Source: Nitrincola schmidtii (GTDB lineage Bacteria > Pseudomonadota > Gammaproteobacteria > Pseudomonadales > Balneatricaceae). From it: a stretch of 64,000 bases of DNA. Below are positions 26,209-36,325 of this stretch, piece by piece. The position numbers and the translations under genes were made by a program. The stretch covers positions 248,001 through 312,000 of the forward strand of contig NZ_WBOL01000002.1 of NCBI RefSeq assembly GCF_008973715.1, read 5' to 3'. The notes beneath the pieces were generated by a model. It ran no database searches, was not told the origin of the DNA, and saw only the letters and a list, made by a program, of their open reading frames with translations. Position 1 is the stretch's first letter. The number at the start of each line of letters is the position of its first letter.

Positions 26209-28233
26209 TTACCCCGATAATGGTTGATGAGTGACTTTTTCGCGACGGCCTTGCATAAAGTTAAGCGTCAACAATAGGATAGCAATTACCGCGCTCACGG
26301 CTTGAATCATCATACTCGGGAAGAAGAGTGCAATGGTACAACTTAACAAGATCGCGCGCATCCATTGCTGCATCCAAGTGAACAGATAGCCTTCAATCGC
26401 TGCGGCAAAGGCTAATAGCAATAGAGTAACCATGACGCCTTTCCAGATGATAATCGACGTGTCGACTCCCCCCATAATAATTTCCGGATGGAAAACCATA
26501 TAGAGGGGAATCAAATAGAGACCTTTGGCAAACTTCCATGATTGCACACTGGTTTCCATGGTTTTACTCCCAGCGATTGCAGCGGCGGCAAAAGCCGCCA
26601 AGGCAACCGGCGGTGTGACGTTAGAGTCCTGTGAGTACCAGAACACCAAAAGGTGAGCGACTAACAGTGGAATACCAAATTCATTCGTTAGGGCAGGGCC
26701 GACCAGCACGATCAGAACGATATAACTGGCGGTTACGGGCAAACCTAAACCTAGAATTAAACTAGCAAGAATTACCAGTAGTAACGCCAGCAGAATATTG
26801 CCACCAGAGAAAGAGATCATCATTGAAGAGAACTTCAGCCCTAATCCTGTTAGACCGACGACAGCAACGACAATACCGGCAACCGCACAGGCGATACTGA
26901 CTGCTAAGGCGTTTCTGGCACCGAGCTCTAAACCTAACAAGGATTTATGTACGCCCGATTTTAGGGTTTTAACTAACTCTTCAGATAGGTTGCGATTAGC
27001 TGATCCACGCTTAAAGGCTTGGTAAAGACCGTTGAGTCCGGCAATAACAATGATACCCATCACTGCATAAAAACCTACTCGCATGGGTGATAGTCCGATC
27101 ACCAGTAGATAAACCAGCATAATCAACGGAATAAGGAAGAACCAGCCGCGATTCATGACTTCACGCAGGTTAGGCAGTTCGCTTTTTGCCATTCCTTGCA
27201 TTCCTTGCTTGATGGCAATGATATGCACAAACAGATAGACCGTTGCAAAATAGAGAAGCGCAGGGAAGACACTGACTTTAATAATTTCTACATAAGGTAC
27301 TCGTGTGTATTCGGCAATTAAGAAAGCACCGGCCCCCATGAGTGGAGGCATGATTTGTCCTCCGGTACTGGCTGCGGCTTCAATGCCACCGGCTTGTGCG
27401 GGTTTATAACCGAGCCGTTTCATCAGCGGAATGGTAAATGCGCCCGTCGTCACGACGTTGGCGATAGAACTGCCAGAGATAGATCCCATACTGGCAGAAG
27501 CAATGACAGAGGCTTTCGCAGGGCCGCCTCGCTGACGTCCTGTACCGGCGAAAGCAAGATCAATAAAGAACTTACCGGCACCTGTCACTTCTAAAAAGGC
27601 ACCAAACAAAACAAAGACAAACACAAAGGTAGCCGCCACACCTAATGGCATGCCATAGATACCCTCTTGACCCAAATATAGCTGTCCTGCGATCCGCTCT
27701 AAGGTATAACCGCGATGCGATAATATGCCAGGAAGCCATTCGCCTAGCCATGGTAAGGCGCCTCTAGGGCCTGAAAGTGCATATAAAATGGCAACAATAC
27801 CGATCAGTGTTAAGCCAATACCCACCGCTCGGCGGCTAGCTTCTAACACCACAACAGTGGTCATGCAGGCAACGATAATATCGGTTTGCGACCAAAAGCC
27901 GGCACGATTAATGATCTCATCAAGATAAAAAACTAGATAAAAACCAGAGTAGGCAGCGGCTGCAAATAGAGCGACATCAATGAGCCACAAAAAAGGACCA
28001 CGACGGCATTTATTAACAGGTGGGAAAATCAAAAAGGCGAGCATTAACACCAGGGCTAAGTGAATGCCGCGTTGATAAAATAATCCTAACGGCTGGATAC
28101 CCGCACTGTAGAGTTGAAAGAGGGACAAACCGATAGCAAGAAAGGAAATCAGCCATAGGACGGGGCGTGGTCCAGAATCGGTTGGCAAAATGATGGTGTC
28201 CGGCGATGGAACCGGGCTCTTGCTGTCAGACAT
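26209..28233 (-). CDS. TRAP transporter fused 4TM/12TM permease
   Basis: A 674-residue integral membrane protein in which the small (DctQ-like) and large (DctM-like) TRAP subunits are joined, the arrangement usual for TAXI-type systems. Hydrophobic helices cover most of the length. The glycine-rich loops GGPAKASVIASASMGSISGS (about 237-256) and GLGLPVTASYIVL (about 497-509) are typical DctM motifs. Gene order receptor-DUF1850-permease supports assignment. Sodium-coupled carboxylate uptake is expected. Confidence 0.93.
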   Translation of the reverse strand: MSDSKSPVPSPDTIILPTDSGPRPVLWLISFLAIGLSLFQLYSAGIQPLGLFYQRGIHLALVLMLAFLIFPPVNKCRRGPFLWLIDVALFAAAAYSGFYLVFYLDEIINRAGFWSQTDIIVACMTTVVVLEASRRAVGIGLTLIGIVAILYALSGPRGALPWLGEWLPGILSHRGYTLERIAGQLYLGQEGIYGMPLGVAATFVFVFVLFGAFLEVTGAGKFFIDLAFAGTGRQRGGPAKASVIASASMGSISGSSIANVVTTGAFTIPLMKRLGYKPAQAGGIEAAASTGGQIMPPLMGAGAFLIAEYTRVPYVEIIKVSVFPALLYFATVYLFVHIIAIKQGMQGMAKSELPNLREVMNRGWFFLIPLIMLVYLLVIGLSPMRVGFYAVMGIIVIAGLNGLYQAFKRGSANRNLSEELVKTLKSGVHKSLLGLELGARNALAVSIACAVAGIVVAVVGLTGLGLKFSSMMISFSGGNILLALLLVILASLILGLGLPVTASYIVLIVLVGPALTNEFGIPLLVAHLLVFWYSQDSNVTPPVALAAFAAAAIAGSKTMETSVQSWKFAKGLYLIPLYMVFHPEIIMGGVDTSIIIWKGVMVTLLLLAFAAAIEGYLFTWMQQWMRAILLSCTIALFFPSMMIQAVSAVIAILLLTLNFMQGRREKVTHQPLSG

Positions 28234-28271
28234 AGTGTTAACTCCGGCTATTGAAGCCTGTTTTTATCTTA

Positions 28272-28748
28272 TTAGGGTGTTGTGTTGAGCAGCAGAAGTA
28301 GACGCTGACCGGCTGCTATCTCACTTAAATTTAATTCTCTATTACCACTCACCAGTGTGTGTGAAACGGAGCGACTTCCAACACGGAGCCATAAGGCATT
28401 GTTAGTGACTGGTTCATTAATTTCGCTGATCAGATAACCCCCTTCCGGGTGTTCTGATAAGATTCCGCGGCCTTCAACATGACCCAAGCCAGCAGCAAAA
28501 TCAGGTTGCCAAGAGTGACTGAGTAATAGCTGTTTTTTTTCAATGCGATAACAATCTTGAACTGCAATGCCTGTCACAGAGTGGTTCCAATAGAGACACC
28601 ATTCGTTGTCGTTGACCGGAAATGCTTGGATCAAATTGTTTGATGTATCTCGGATTTCCAATTGAAAATCCGAGACACTTTCCGAGCCTGCTGCCGGTAA
28701 AATCATTACCGAGAGTCCTAAACAAAGAGTCAGTAAGATACGCGACAT
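28272..28748 (-). CDS. DUF1850 domain protein of TRAP operon
   Basis: A 158-residue exported protein with an N-terminal signal (about 1-22). DUF1850 proteins are often encoded between TAXI receptors and fused TRAP permeases, which is the arrangement here. The NEWCLYWNHSVTGIAVQDCY segment (about 47-66) with two cysteines is the conserved part. No biochemical role is established. Confidence 0.8.
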   Translation of the reverse strand: MSRILLTLCLGLSVMILPAAGSESVSDFQLEIRDTSNNLIQAFPVNDNEWCLYWNHSVTGIAVQDCYRIEKKQLLLSHSWQPDFAAGLGHVEGRGILSEHPEGGYLISEINEPVTNNALWLRVGSRSVSHTLVSGNRELNLSEIAAGQRLLLLLNTTP

Positions 28749-28807
28749 AACCCACTCACTCTGTTGCCTAAGTATTTAACCTAAATAGCCTCGTTTATAC
28801 GCTTTCT

Positions 28808-29770
28808 TTACTCGCGAAGGCGATCAGGAATCTCTGCATTGATCTCTTCAAAGAAACGAAGCGCTCCGGGATGCAGCGGGATAGGTGTTGAGTCCATGGT
28901 GAACTCTACCGTGGTATCATTTGCTGCAGGGTGAATCGCACGAAGCTCATCGACTTTTTCAAACAATACTTTGGTGATTTGATAAGCCAATTCATCTGGC
29001 ATAGCAGCATTCACAGCAAGTACGTTGGGGATGCCGACGGTGAAAGTGTCTTCAGGAACACCTTCATACATATTGGCAGCCAGCGTGAACGGAGCAAACA
29101 CAGGCTCTGCACCGATGGCGTTTTGAATCTCTTCTTCAGTGAAGGAGATCAATTGAATATCACGGGTGGTTGCTAGGCTAAGAATAGAGCTAGTTGGTGG
29201 TCCAACACTCCAGAAACCAGCATCGATATCACCGTCGCGAATAGCATCAGCGGTTTCATTGAAGTTTAAACGTTGTACAGTAAAGTCACTGTAATCAATG
29301 CCGTTAGATTCTAACAATGCACGCGCATTAAGCTCGGTACCGCTGCCAGGCGCTCCGACAGAAACGCGCTTACCTTTAAGGTCGGCTAAGGAGTTAATGC
29401 CTGAACCCTTTAAAGCGACTAGCTGAACAGCGTTAGGATAAATTGAGGCGATAGCTCGAACATCGGCAACTTGACGACCTTCGAATGCTCCCGTGCCTGT
29501 GTAAGCTTGATAAACAGTATCAGCCAAGGCAATGGCAAGATCCGAATCTTCACGATGGATCAGACCCATATTCTCAACGGATGCGCCTGTCACTTCAGCA
29601 ACCGCAGTATAACCATCAATATGGCGGCCGATCATTTCAGCTAAACCACCACCGATAGGGTAGTAAACACCACCGGTTCCGCCGGTTGCAATGGATAAGT
29701 TTTGTTGTGCCTGAACGGCAGTGACAGCCATGGTGGCTGATAGGGCAAGTGCTAGGCCAAAGCGGCGCAT
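28808..29770 (-). CDS. TAXI family TRAP solute receptor
   Basis: A 320-residue periplasmic binding protein. Signal peptide covers residues 1-21. The mature start reads LSIATGGTGGVYYPIGGGLAE, the glycine-rich signature of TAXI receptors, and KGKRVSVGAPGSGTELNA (about 128-145) is the second family signature. It is the first gene of the TRAP operon and lies behind a sigma-54 promoter. Substrates known for the family include glutamate-like and other carboxylates; here glutarate is possible from context. Confidence 0.93.
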   Translation of the reverse strand: MRRFGLALALSATMAVTAVQAQQNLSIATGGTGGVYYPIGGGLAEMIGRHIDGYTAVAEVTGASVENMGLIHREDSDLAIALADTVYQAYTGTGAFEGRQVADVRAIASIYPNAVQLVALKGSGINSLADLKGKRVSVGAPGSGTELNARALLESNGIDYSDFTVQRLNFNETADAIRDGDIDAGFWSVGPPTSSILSLATTRDIQLISFTEEEIQNAIGAEPVFAPFTLAANMYEGVPEDTFTVGIPNVLAVNAAMPDELAYQITKVLFEKVDELRAIHPAANDTTVEFTMDSTPIPLHPGALRFFEEINAEIPDRLRE

Positions 29771-29914
29771 AGTGAATCTCCTACATTATTTTTATGATGA
29801 ACAATAAGCGCCTAAACAGCGGTTAAGGTGCTTAATGTTAGATTGAGTGTAGAGTGTCTTGCTTGGTTTTACCTAATCTTGATTATAGTTGTTTAGGTTT
29901 AACGCTTTTAATAA

Positions 29915-29930
29915 AGCAGATATTGTGCCA
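29915..29930 (-). promoter_or_regulatory. Sigma-54 (-24/-12) promoter of the TAXI-TRAP operon
   Basis: On the minus strand the sequence is TGGCACAATATCTGCT, with GG and GC separated by ten bases exactly as in the RpoN consensus TGGCAC-N5-TTGC. It is about 145 bases before the receptor start codon. The gap 29771-30055 otherwise has no gene. The adjacent DctD-like activator is the natural candidate to use it. Confidence 0.78.
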
Positions 29931-30055
29931 TCAATGGCTAATCTGTTGATATTAAATTCATATCTTGTTCTTGGTTGGTACGAGAGAGTACGCGGACAGT
30001 ATTTTTGAGCAAGAAATGGCTGATGCTGGCGTATTCATCGGCTATTTTTTGCTTA

Positions 30056-31423
30056 TCAGTCAGTTTCCTCTTGTAGCAGGCTTTCACGTTGCAAGCCCAA
30101 GCGAAGCATCTTTTGATTGAGCGTTCTTCGAGGGAGTTGCAACTCGTCCAGTACTTTCTGGATATTACCGTGATGGCGAAGCAGTGATTGGCGAATCAGT
30201 GTGCGCTCAAAGTCTTCCATTTGTGTCGCTAAACTATGGCTAGATAAGTCATGCGTCGTTGTGTTTTCAAAACATTCATCCTGTTGGCTTTCCAATCCCA
30301 ACGCAAAGCGTGTCGCTTGATTGCGCAGTTCTCTGACATTGCCTCGCCAGGGGTTTTTGAGTAGTTTTTCCCTATAGCTATTAGATGGGGTTTCAACGTC
30401 TAAGTCGTGGACCTGTGCTGCCTGCTCAACGAAGTGATTGAATAGCAGCAGAATATCTTCTTGTCGTTCACGCAGCGGTGGGATAAAGAGTTCAGCCACC
30501 GCAAGACGATAATAGAGATCCTCACGAAACTGCCCCTGTTCAGAAAGCTTGAGTAGATCGATTTTGGTGGCGGATATAATGATCAGATCCAGTTCGATCA
30601 ATTCATTACTGCCGATGCGTTCAATTTGTTGCTCTTGGATGGCTCGAAGCAATTTGATTTGTACCGTTAAAGGCATTGACTCCACTTCATCCAAAAACAA
30701 GGTACCGCCACTGGCGAGCTCGAGTTTGCCTTGACGTGATTCGAGTGCACCGGTAAAGGCACCTTTACGATGACCAAAGAGTTCTGACTCGACCAGTTCA
30801 TGTGTCAGTGCGCCACAGTTAATGGCCACGAAGGGTTTTTCAGCACGTGCACTGCATTCGTGGAGCGACCGTGCAACAGCTTCTTTACCAGCTCCCGTTT
30901 CGCCATGAATTAAAATATTGGCTTGTACTTTACTTAGTTTTTGAACTTGATGGCGCAGTGTCTGCATCGCTTTACTGTGACCCAGTAAACGGCTGATGAC
31001 TGGATCTAGCATGGCCGAGCGTAAACGTTGGTTTTCCAATTGCAGTGATCGAGTTATCAGTGCTTTGCGGATCACTTCTTCTAAACGCTCAGGATCAAAC
31101 GGCTTCTCTAAGAAGTCCCAAGCACCCTGACGTATTGCTTGCACTGCCATGGGAATATCACCATGACCTGTAATCAGGATAATGGGTAAGTTGGGTACTT
31201 TTGCATGGATCTGCTGCATCAGTTCGGTGCCATCTAACCCCGGCATGCGAATATCGGATACTAAAATACCGGCAAAATCTTTATCGATAACCTCTGCCAC
31301 CTCTAGAGGATTACTGAGGGTGATGACGTCAATATCGGATAGTTCTAGCCATTGTCGAGTGGCTTCGAGAACGGCAGGGTCGTCGTCAACCAATAATACT
31401 TGATTACACTCATTGATCGTCAT
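30056..31423 (-). CDS. dctD: DctD-like sigma-54 response regulator
   Basis: A 455-residue NtrC-family protein. The receiver has acidic residues near 13-15 and phospho-acceptor D57 in VSDIRMPG. The AAA+ domain (about 145-375) contains Walker A GETGAGKEA and the sigma-54 contact loop GAFTGA. A Fis-like helix-turn-helix is at the C-terminus (LLRHHGNIQKVLDELQLPRRTLNQKM). Its ATG overlaps the end of the kinase gene by four bases. It likely activates the TRAP operon immediately downstream. Confidence 0.9.
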   Translation of the reverse strand: MTINECNQVLLVDDDPAVLEATRQWLELSDIDVITLSNPLEVAEVIDKDFAGILVSDIRMPGLDGTELMQQIHAKVPNLPIILITGHGDIPMAVQAIRQGAWDFLEKPFDPERLEEVIRKALITRSLQLENQRLRSAMLDPVISRLLGHSKAMQTLRHQVQKLSKVQANILIHGETGAGKEAVARSLHECSARAEKPFVAINCGALTHELVESELFGHRKGAFTGALESRQGKLELASGGTLFLDEVESMPLTVQIKLLRAIQEQQIERIGSNELIELDLIIISATKIDLLKLSEQGQFREDLYYRLAVAELFIPPLRERQEDILLLFNHFVEQAAQVHDLDVETPSNSYREKLLKNPWRGNVRELRNQATRFALGLESQQDECFENTTTHDLSSHSLATQMEDFERTLIRQSLLRHHGNIQKVLDELQLPRRTLNQKMLRLGLQRESLLQEETD

Positions 31424-33225
31424 GCTGCATAAGCCTTTTCATCAGTTCTTTCCTCAGTGCTAGGTAACCATACTTCAAATAGGGCACCACCTGACGGTCT
31501 GGATTCAGCTCGGATAGAGCCGCCTAAATCCTGTATCAATCCGTAACAAATAAACAATCCTAAGCCCATCCCTTGACCTACTTTTTTGGTGGAATAGAAG
31601 GGTTCAAAAAGATGCTTGATCTCATCGTTACTGAAACCGCTACCGTTATCCTTAATCTGTAAACACCAGCCTTGATTATGATGATGTAAATTGATTGCCA
31701 GTTCAGGTATCGGACAGTCCACAACGGCATCCAGTGCATTACTGATCAGATTGACCAGTACTTGCTCAATACGAGCATCGTCCGCTCTAACCATGGCTTT
31801 AATGGGAACGTCCATTTTTATGTCAACACCTTGCTGTTGAATCCGATGTTCTAACATATCCAGTACGAAGGTGATACGTGCTGACCAGTCAGCTTTTAGA
31901 TGTTGGGCAGGGGCTTGTCGAACAAACACTTTTAATTGAGAAGTGATGTCACTCATTCTGCTGGTCAAGGTCATGATTTTATCCAGTATGGTTTCCGCTT
32001 GTTCCAGTGCTCCTTTAGCAATCAGCTTTTTGCCAGATGCCGCATAAGTTTTAACGGCGGTTAAGGGTTGATTCAACTCATGTGAAAGACCGGCGGCCAT
32101 GATTCCAAGTGCCGCCAATTTTTCAGATTGGACTAATTCGCGTTGAATCCTCTCTAACTCCGTGGTGCGTTTTTGCAGTTCAGCGGTTCGTTCGATCACT
32201 TGATCTTCTAACGTATCATTCAACGCACGTAAGCGTTGTTCAGCTTTAACCGCAGCCATAGCGCGTCTGCTTCTTTCTCGCATCCACAGAATGGCGGTTA
32301 ACGCGAGGATGTAAAGAATAAAGACCACTGCTGCACTTAACAGGGCAAATTGATATAAGGGTTCAACCGACACTAAATAGTGTAAACGCCAACCGGGTCG
32401 AGAGAGTTCAACACTTCGATTGAGATAGCTGGCTGTTTCTCCTTCTGTGCTGGGCATATTAAGAACATCAGCACGACTGCTGGCACCCAAGGGAGTCAGT
32501 TCCACTCCGTCAAATTGACGATTGCGCCGTAAATCATCCAGTTGCTGATCAGATAAAGGATTTAGATAGCGGTATTTCCATTCAGGATGGCTGGATAACA
32601 AAATAATCCGGTTGGTGTCAGATACAAATACCTTTTCACCCGCTAATTGCCAGTCTGCTTGTAAAGGTTCTAGGTTAACTTTAACGACAGCGACACCTAA
32701 GTCTGTTCCCTGCTGGCTGATCACTTGTTCAGACATAAAATAGCCAGGCAGTCCGGTTGTTGTCCCGATGGCAAAAAATTCACCTCTTCCAGTTCGCATC
32801 GCATCACTAAAATAGGGACGAAATTGATAGTTATTACCGACAAAGGTTTCGGGTGTTTGAAAGTTGCTAGACACTAAGGTCAGTCCAGATGAGTCCATTA
32901 AATAGACCTCATCAGCCATGGAGGTGTTGCGTGTGTTCAATAAAAATTGGTTAACACGGTTCACTAAAGAATCAGATGCTTCATCCAATAGCCTACGAAC
33001 ATCCGGCGTTTGCGCAACCAGCCAGGGTAAGTATTCATAGCGATTGATTGCCCCTTCAAAGCTGCTGGCATAAAGATTAAGACGTTCATCTGCTTGTTGT
33101 AAGGCTTTTTCTTTGGCGTGATTAAACCCCAGCCAGCCTCCCAGCAGCAAAGAAAACGGCAGTAACATAAAGCCTATCAACCAGATACGTCGTAATTCCC
33201 AGACTGATCTTTTGGTTTTAATCAT
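31420..33225 (-). CDS. dctB: DctB-like sensor histidine kinase
   Basis: A 601-residue membrane kinase. TM1 (about 12-32) and TM2 (about 290-310) enclose a large periplasmic region of double-Cache/PAS type, as in C4-dicarboxylate sensors. A coiled linker leads to the H-box GLSHELNQPLTAVKTY and an ATPase domain with N, G1 (DNGSGF) and G2 (GQGMGLGL) boxes. I chose the ATG at 33225 because GGAA precedes it at good spacing; an upstream in-frame start at 33300 would add an unlikely leader. Confidence 0.9.
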   Translation of the reverse strand: MIKTKRSVWELRRIWLIGFMLLPFSLLLGGWLGFNHAKEKALQQADERLNLYASSFEGAINRYEYLPWLVAQTPDVRRLLDEASDSLVNRVNQFLLNTRNTSMADEVYLMDSSGLTLVSSNFQTPETFVGNNYQFRPYFSDAMRTGRGEFFAIGTTTGLPGYFMSEQVISQQGTDLGVAVVKVNLEPLQADWQLAGEKVFVSDTNRIILLSSHPEWKYRYLNPLSDQQLDDLRRNRQFDGVELTPLGASSRADVLNMPSTEGETASYLNRSVELSRPGWRLHYLVSVEPLYQFALLSAAVVFILYILALTAILWMRERSRRAMAAVKAEQRLRALNDTLEDQVIERTAELQKRTTELERIQRELVQSEKLAALGIMAAGLSHELNQPLTAVKTYAASGKKLIAKGALEQAETILDKIMTLTSRMSDITSQLKVFVRQAPAQHLKADWSARITFVLDMLEHRIQQQGVDIKMDVPIKAMVRADDARIEQVLVNLISNALDAVVDCPIPELAINLHHHNQGWCLQIKDNGSGFSNDEIKHLFEPFYSTKKVGQGMGLGLFICYGLIQDLGGSIRAESRPSGGALFEVWLPSTEERTDEKAYAA

Positions 33226-33386
33226 GTCATTTTCCAGTAACTGCAAATATAAACCATAATACAGTGCAGTGATGGGTTGATAAACGAATCTGATCCACAT
33301 AACGAATTACCTTGATTTAACCTATTTATTATAATAAATATAAGAAATGGCTTAGCCAACAAAAAACTTTTGCGGAGGCGCATACA

Positions 33387-34565
33387 ATGATTACGTTCCA
33401 ATGGGATGACCCTTTCTTCTTCCAACAGCAACTGACCGATGACGAAAGACAGATTCAGGAAGCAGCGCGTGCTTACTGTCAGGAAAAATTACAGCCACGT
33501 GTCTTGAGTGCTGCGCGTGAAGAGCGTTTTGACAAAGAGATCATGACTGAAATGGGCGAGATGGGTTTGTTAGGCCCAACTGTCGCTGAAGTCTATGGTG
33601 GCGCCGGTGTCAGCAATGTGTCCTACGGTTTGATCGCGCGTGAAGTAGAGCGTGTTGATTCTGGTTACCGTTCTGCGATGAGTGTGCAGTCTTCTTTGGT
33701 TATGCATCCGATCGAAGCTTATGGCTCAGAAGAGCAGAAGCAAAAATACCTGCCAAAACTGGCCACCGCTGAACTGATCGGTTGCTTTGGTTTAACTGAG
33801 CCAGATCATGGTTCTGATCCTGGTTCTATGATCACTCGCGCTCGTAAAGTGGATGGTGGTTATTTATTAACTGGCCAAAAAATGTGGATCACCAACAGTC
33901 CTATTGCCGATCTTGCAGTGGTATGGGCGAAGTCTGATGCGCATGATGGCAAGATTAAAGGCTTTATCGTAGAGCGAGGAACGGAAGGTTTCTCAACGCC
34001 TAAAATTAGCGGTAAGTTGTCTCTGCGTGCCTCTATTACCGGTGAGATCGTACTGGATAACGCATTTGTTCCAGAAGAAAATTTATTACCGGGTGCGACT
34101 GGCTTATCAGGTCCATTTGGCTGCTTGAACAAAGCCCGTTTTGGTATCGCATGGGGTGTGTTAGGCGCGGCTGAATTCTGCTGGCATGCAGCGCGTCAGT
34201 ACACCTTAGACCGTAAGCAATTTGGTCGTCCTTTAGCAGCCACTCAGCTGATTCAAATGAAGCTGACCAATATGCAAACCGAGATCACGCTTGGGCTTCA
34301 AGCCGTGCTTCAAGTGGGTCGTTTGATCGACTCCGGCAACTGGGCACCTGAAATGATCTCCATGGTTAAGCGTAATAACTGTGGTAAAGCACTGGATATC
34401 GCTCGTGTTGCGCGTGATATGCACGGTGGTAACGGTGTTTCTGATGAATACGGTGTGATGCGTCACATGGTTAACCTAGAGTCTGTGAATACCTATGAAG
34501 GGACTCATGACGTTCATGGCTTGATTCTGGGCCGTGCACAAACCGGTATTCAAGCCTTCTTCTAA
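33387..34565 (+). CDS. gcdH: Glutaryl-CoA dehydrogenase
   Basis: A 392-residue FAD acyl-CoA dehydrogenase that oxidises and decarboxylates glutaryl-CoA to crotonyl-CoA. The catalytic glutamate is E371 in [12 protein letters not shown]. The substrate-carboxylate region [10 protein letters not shown], including the Arg typical of glutaryl-CoA enzymes, is present, as is [20 protein letters not shown] ribosome-binding site (33374-33377) precedes the ATG. A CoA-transferase gene follows after 12 bases, and gabD/gabT lie nearby. Confidence 0.94.
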   Translation: MITFQWDDPFFFQQQLTDDERQIQEAARAYCQEKLQPRVLSAAREERFDKEIMTEMGEMGLLGPTVAEVYGGAGVSNVSYGLIAREVERVDSGYRSAMSVQSSLVMHPIEAYGSEEQKQKYLPKLATAELIGCFGLTEPDHGSDPGSMITRARKVDGGYLLTGQKMWITNSPIADLAVVWAKSDAHDGKIKGFIVERGTEGFSTPKISGKLSLRASITGEIVLDNAFVPEENLLPGATGLSGPFGCLNKARFGIAWGVLGAAEFCWHAARQYTLDRKQFGRPLAATQLIQMKLTNMQTEITLGLQAVLQVGRLIDSGNWAPEMISMVKRNNCGKALDIARVARDMHGGNGVSDEYGVMRHMVNLESVNTYEGTHDVHGLILGRAQTGIQAFF

Positions 34566-34577
34566 ATGAGGTGATCT

Positions 34578-35789
34578 ATGCCGGCAAAACCTCTCAAAGG
34601 TATTAGGGTACTGGATCTATCCCGTATCCTAGCCGGCCCCTGGTGTAGCCAACAATTGGCTGACCTTGGGGCAGAAGTGATCAAGATCGAACGCCCTGGA
34701 GAAGGTGATGATACCCGTCGCTGGGGTCCACCTTGGTTAGAGCAGTCGCATGAAGCAGCCTACTATCTGGGTGCTAACCGCGGTAAGCAATCCGTTACCG
34801 TCGATATGGCGAACCCCGAGGGGCAGGCGCTACTGCACAAGCTGGTTCAGCAATGCGATGTGGTGTTAGAGAACTTTAAGGTCGGTGGGCTGAAAAAGTA
34901 TCACTTGGACTATGAATCGTTGAAGGCGATTAAACCTGATCTGATTTACTGCTCTATTACTGGATTTGGTCAAGATGGCCCTTACGCTCAACGTGCAGGC
35001 TATGACTTTATGATTCAGGGAATGGGTGGCTTGATGAGCTTAACCGGTCAGCCAGATTCTGAAGTCGGTGGCGGTCCTGTCAAAGTTGGTGTGGCGTTTG
35101 CCGATATCTTTACCGGCATGTATGCTGCAAATGCCATTATGGCTGCGCTTTTCCAACGACATCAAACGGGTGAAGGGACTTTCATAGACTTGGCTTTATT
35201 AGATGTCCAGGTCGGTGTGTTGGCCAACCAAGCGCTTAACTATTTAACATCGGGTCATGTACCGCAGCGTTTAGGTAATGCGCATCCGAATATTGTGCCT
35301 TACCAAGCTTTTGCTACGGCGGATGGTCATTTGATTTTAGCAGTGGGTAATGACGGACAGTTCAGGCGTTTCTGTGAAGTGGCCGGATGCTCTGAGTTAG
35401 CAGATGATCCTCGTTTTCAGACTAATGCGCTACGTGTTCAGCACCGTGCCGAGTTGATTCCGCTATTGCTGGGACCTTTGCAGCAGAAAACCACCGATCA
35501 GTGGTTGGATGTGCTTGAACAGGTAGGTGTTCCTTGTGGTCCGATCAATACCCTTGATAGAGTCTTTGAAGATCCGCAAGTGAAACATCGAGGTTTAAAG
35601 ATTAGCTTGCCTCATCCACAAGATGGGTCGGTCAATCTGGTCAGTAACCCCATTCGCTTTAACGGCGAAGCATTGAATGCAACGACAGCACCGCCTCTCT
35701 TGGGTCAGCACACTGATGAAGTCTTAGCTCGATGCTTAAGCTTGTCAGAAAGTGAGTTGGCAGAATTGAAGCAGAAGGGTGTTATCTAA
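34578..35789 (+). CDS. Class III CoA-transferase, probable succinyl-CoA:glutarate CoA-transferase
   Basis: A 403-residue CaiB/BaiF family enzyme. Visible family features are VLDLSRILAGPWCSQQLADLGAEVIKIE near the N-terminus, the NRGKQSV loop, ITGFGQDGPYAQRAGYD and the catalytic Asp in FIDLALLDVQ. Because it directly follows gcdH, it most likely activates glutarate to glutaryl-CoA using succinyl-CoA. The sequence alone fixes the family, not the substrate. Confidence 0.87.
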   Translation: MPAKPLKGIRVLDLSRILAGPWCSQQLADLGAEVIKIERPGEGDDTRRWGPPWLEQSHEAAYYLGANRGKQSVTVDMANPEGQALLHKLVQQCDVVLENFKVGGLKKYHLDYESLKAIKPDLIYCSITGFGQDGPYAQRAGYDFMIQGMGGLMSLTGQPDSEVGGGPVKVGVAFADIFTGMYAANAIMAALFQRHQTGEGTFIDLALLDVQVGVLANQALNYLTSGHVPQRLGNAHPNIVPYQAFATADGHLILAVGNDGQFRRFCEVAGCSELADDPRFQTNALRVQHRAELIPLLLGPLQQKTTDQWLDVLEQVGVPCGPINTLDRVFEDPQVKHRGLKISLPHPQDGSVNLVSNPIRFNGEALNATTAPPLLGQHTDEVLARCLSLSESELAELKQKGVI

Positions 35790-35820
35790 GGTTAACCTTC
35801 TAATCAGATGTTTGCTCATC

Positions 35821-35845
35821 AGCCATACCGTTATTTGGCATGGCT
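35821..35845. terminator. Weak inverted repeat after the CoA-transferase gene
   Basis: Nine-base arms AGCCATACC and GGCATGGCT pair with one mismatch around a 7-base loop between two convergent genes. No T-run follows on either strand, so termination is only a possibility. Confidence 0.3.
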
Positions 35846-35878
35846 TGATGGGCGTTATGCATGACCATGGCTATCGTA

Positions 35879-36265
35879 TTAAAGCTCTTCAATCTGACGA
35901 CGAATATCGGCAATCTTGCGTTCCATCACTTTTTCTAGGTGATCCACTTCTTCAAGAAGGATCTCTTTGCGACCTTTTACGCTGTGCATTTTATCAGAAA
36001 GCTTCTCTAGCTCAGTGAGTGCACGGAGAAAGTAGGGAGATGATTCAGAGGTTTCGCGATAAGACACTTTGCCTTCATTCACGCGAACGGTTTTCACTTG
36101 TCGCTTGAACTTGAATTTTTTGCTTTTGGCAAACCACTCGCCTGGATCTCGATAAAAATAGATTTTAAGGATATCCATATCGCCTTCTTGGCGTGTGGAA
36201 AATTTCTCTATTTCAGAGACCTCTTCGATACCCATTTCAGCCAGTGTTTTGTATTCTTCGCTCAT
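35879..36265 (-). CDS. DUF3461 family protein
   Basis: A 128-residue protein with the DUF3461 pattern: a short N-terminal YKTLAEMGI segment, the DILKIYFYRDPGEWFAKSKKFKF strand-rich region (about 31-53), and a long C-terminal helix (about 80-128) likely to form a coiled coil. Function of the family is unknown. The gene lies alone between the gcdH unit and gabT, after the gabT terminator. Confidence 0.82.
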   Translation of the reverse strand: MSEEYKTLAEMGIEEVSEIEKFSTRQEGDMDILKIYFYRDPGEWFAKSKKFKFKRQVKTVRVNEGKVSYRETSESSPYFLRALTELEKLSDKMHSVKGRKEILLEEVDHLEKVMERKIADIRRQIEEL

Positions 36266-36325
36266 GAAGCCGCTTCCTATGACAGTGAGTTAGACTAAGG
36301 CATTAGTATAGCCCAGCTTGTTTAA

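Noticed and set aside
35779-36018. Plus-strand open frame of 79 codons after the CoA-transferase
   Set aside because: It overlaps the DUF3461 gene on the opposite strand and shows no domain.
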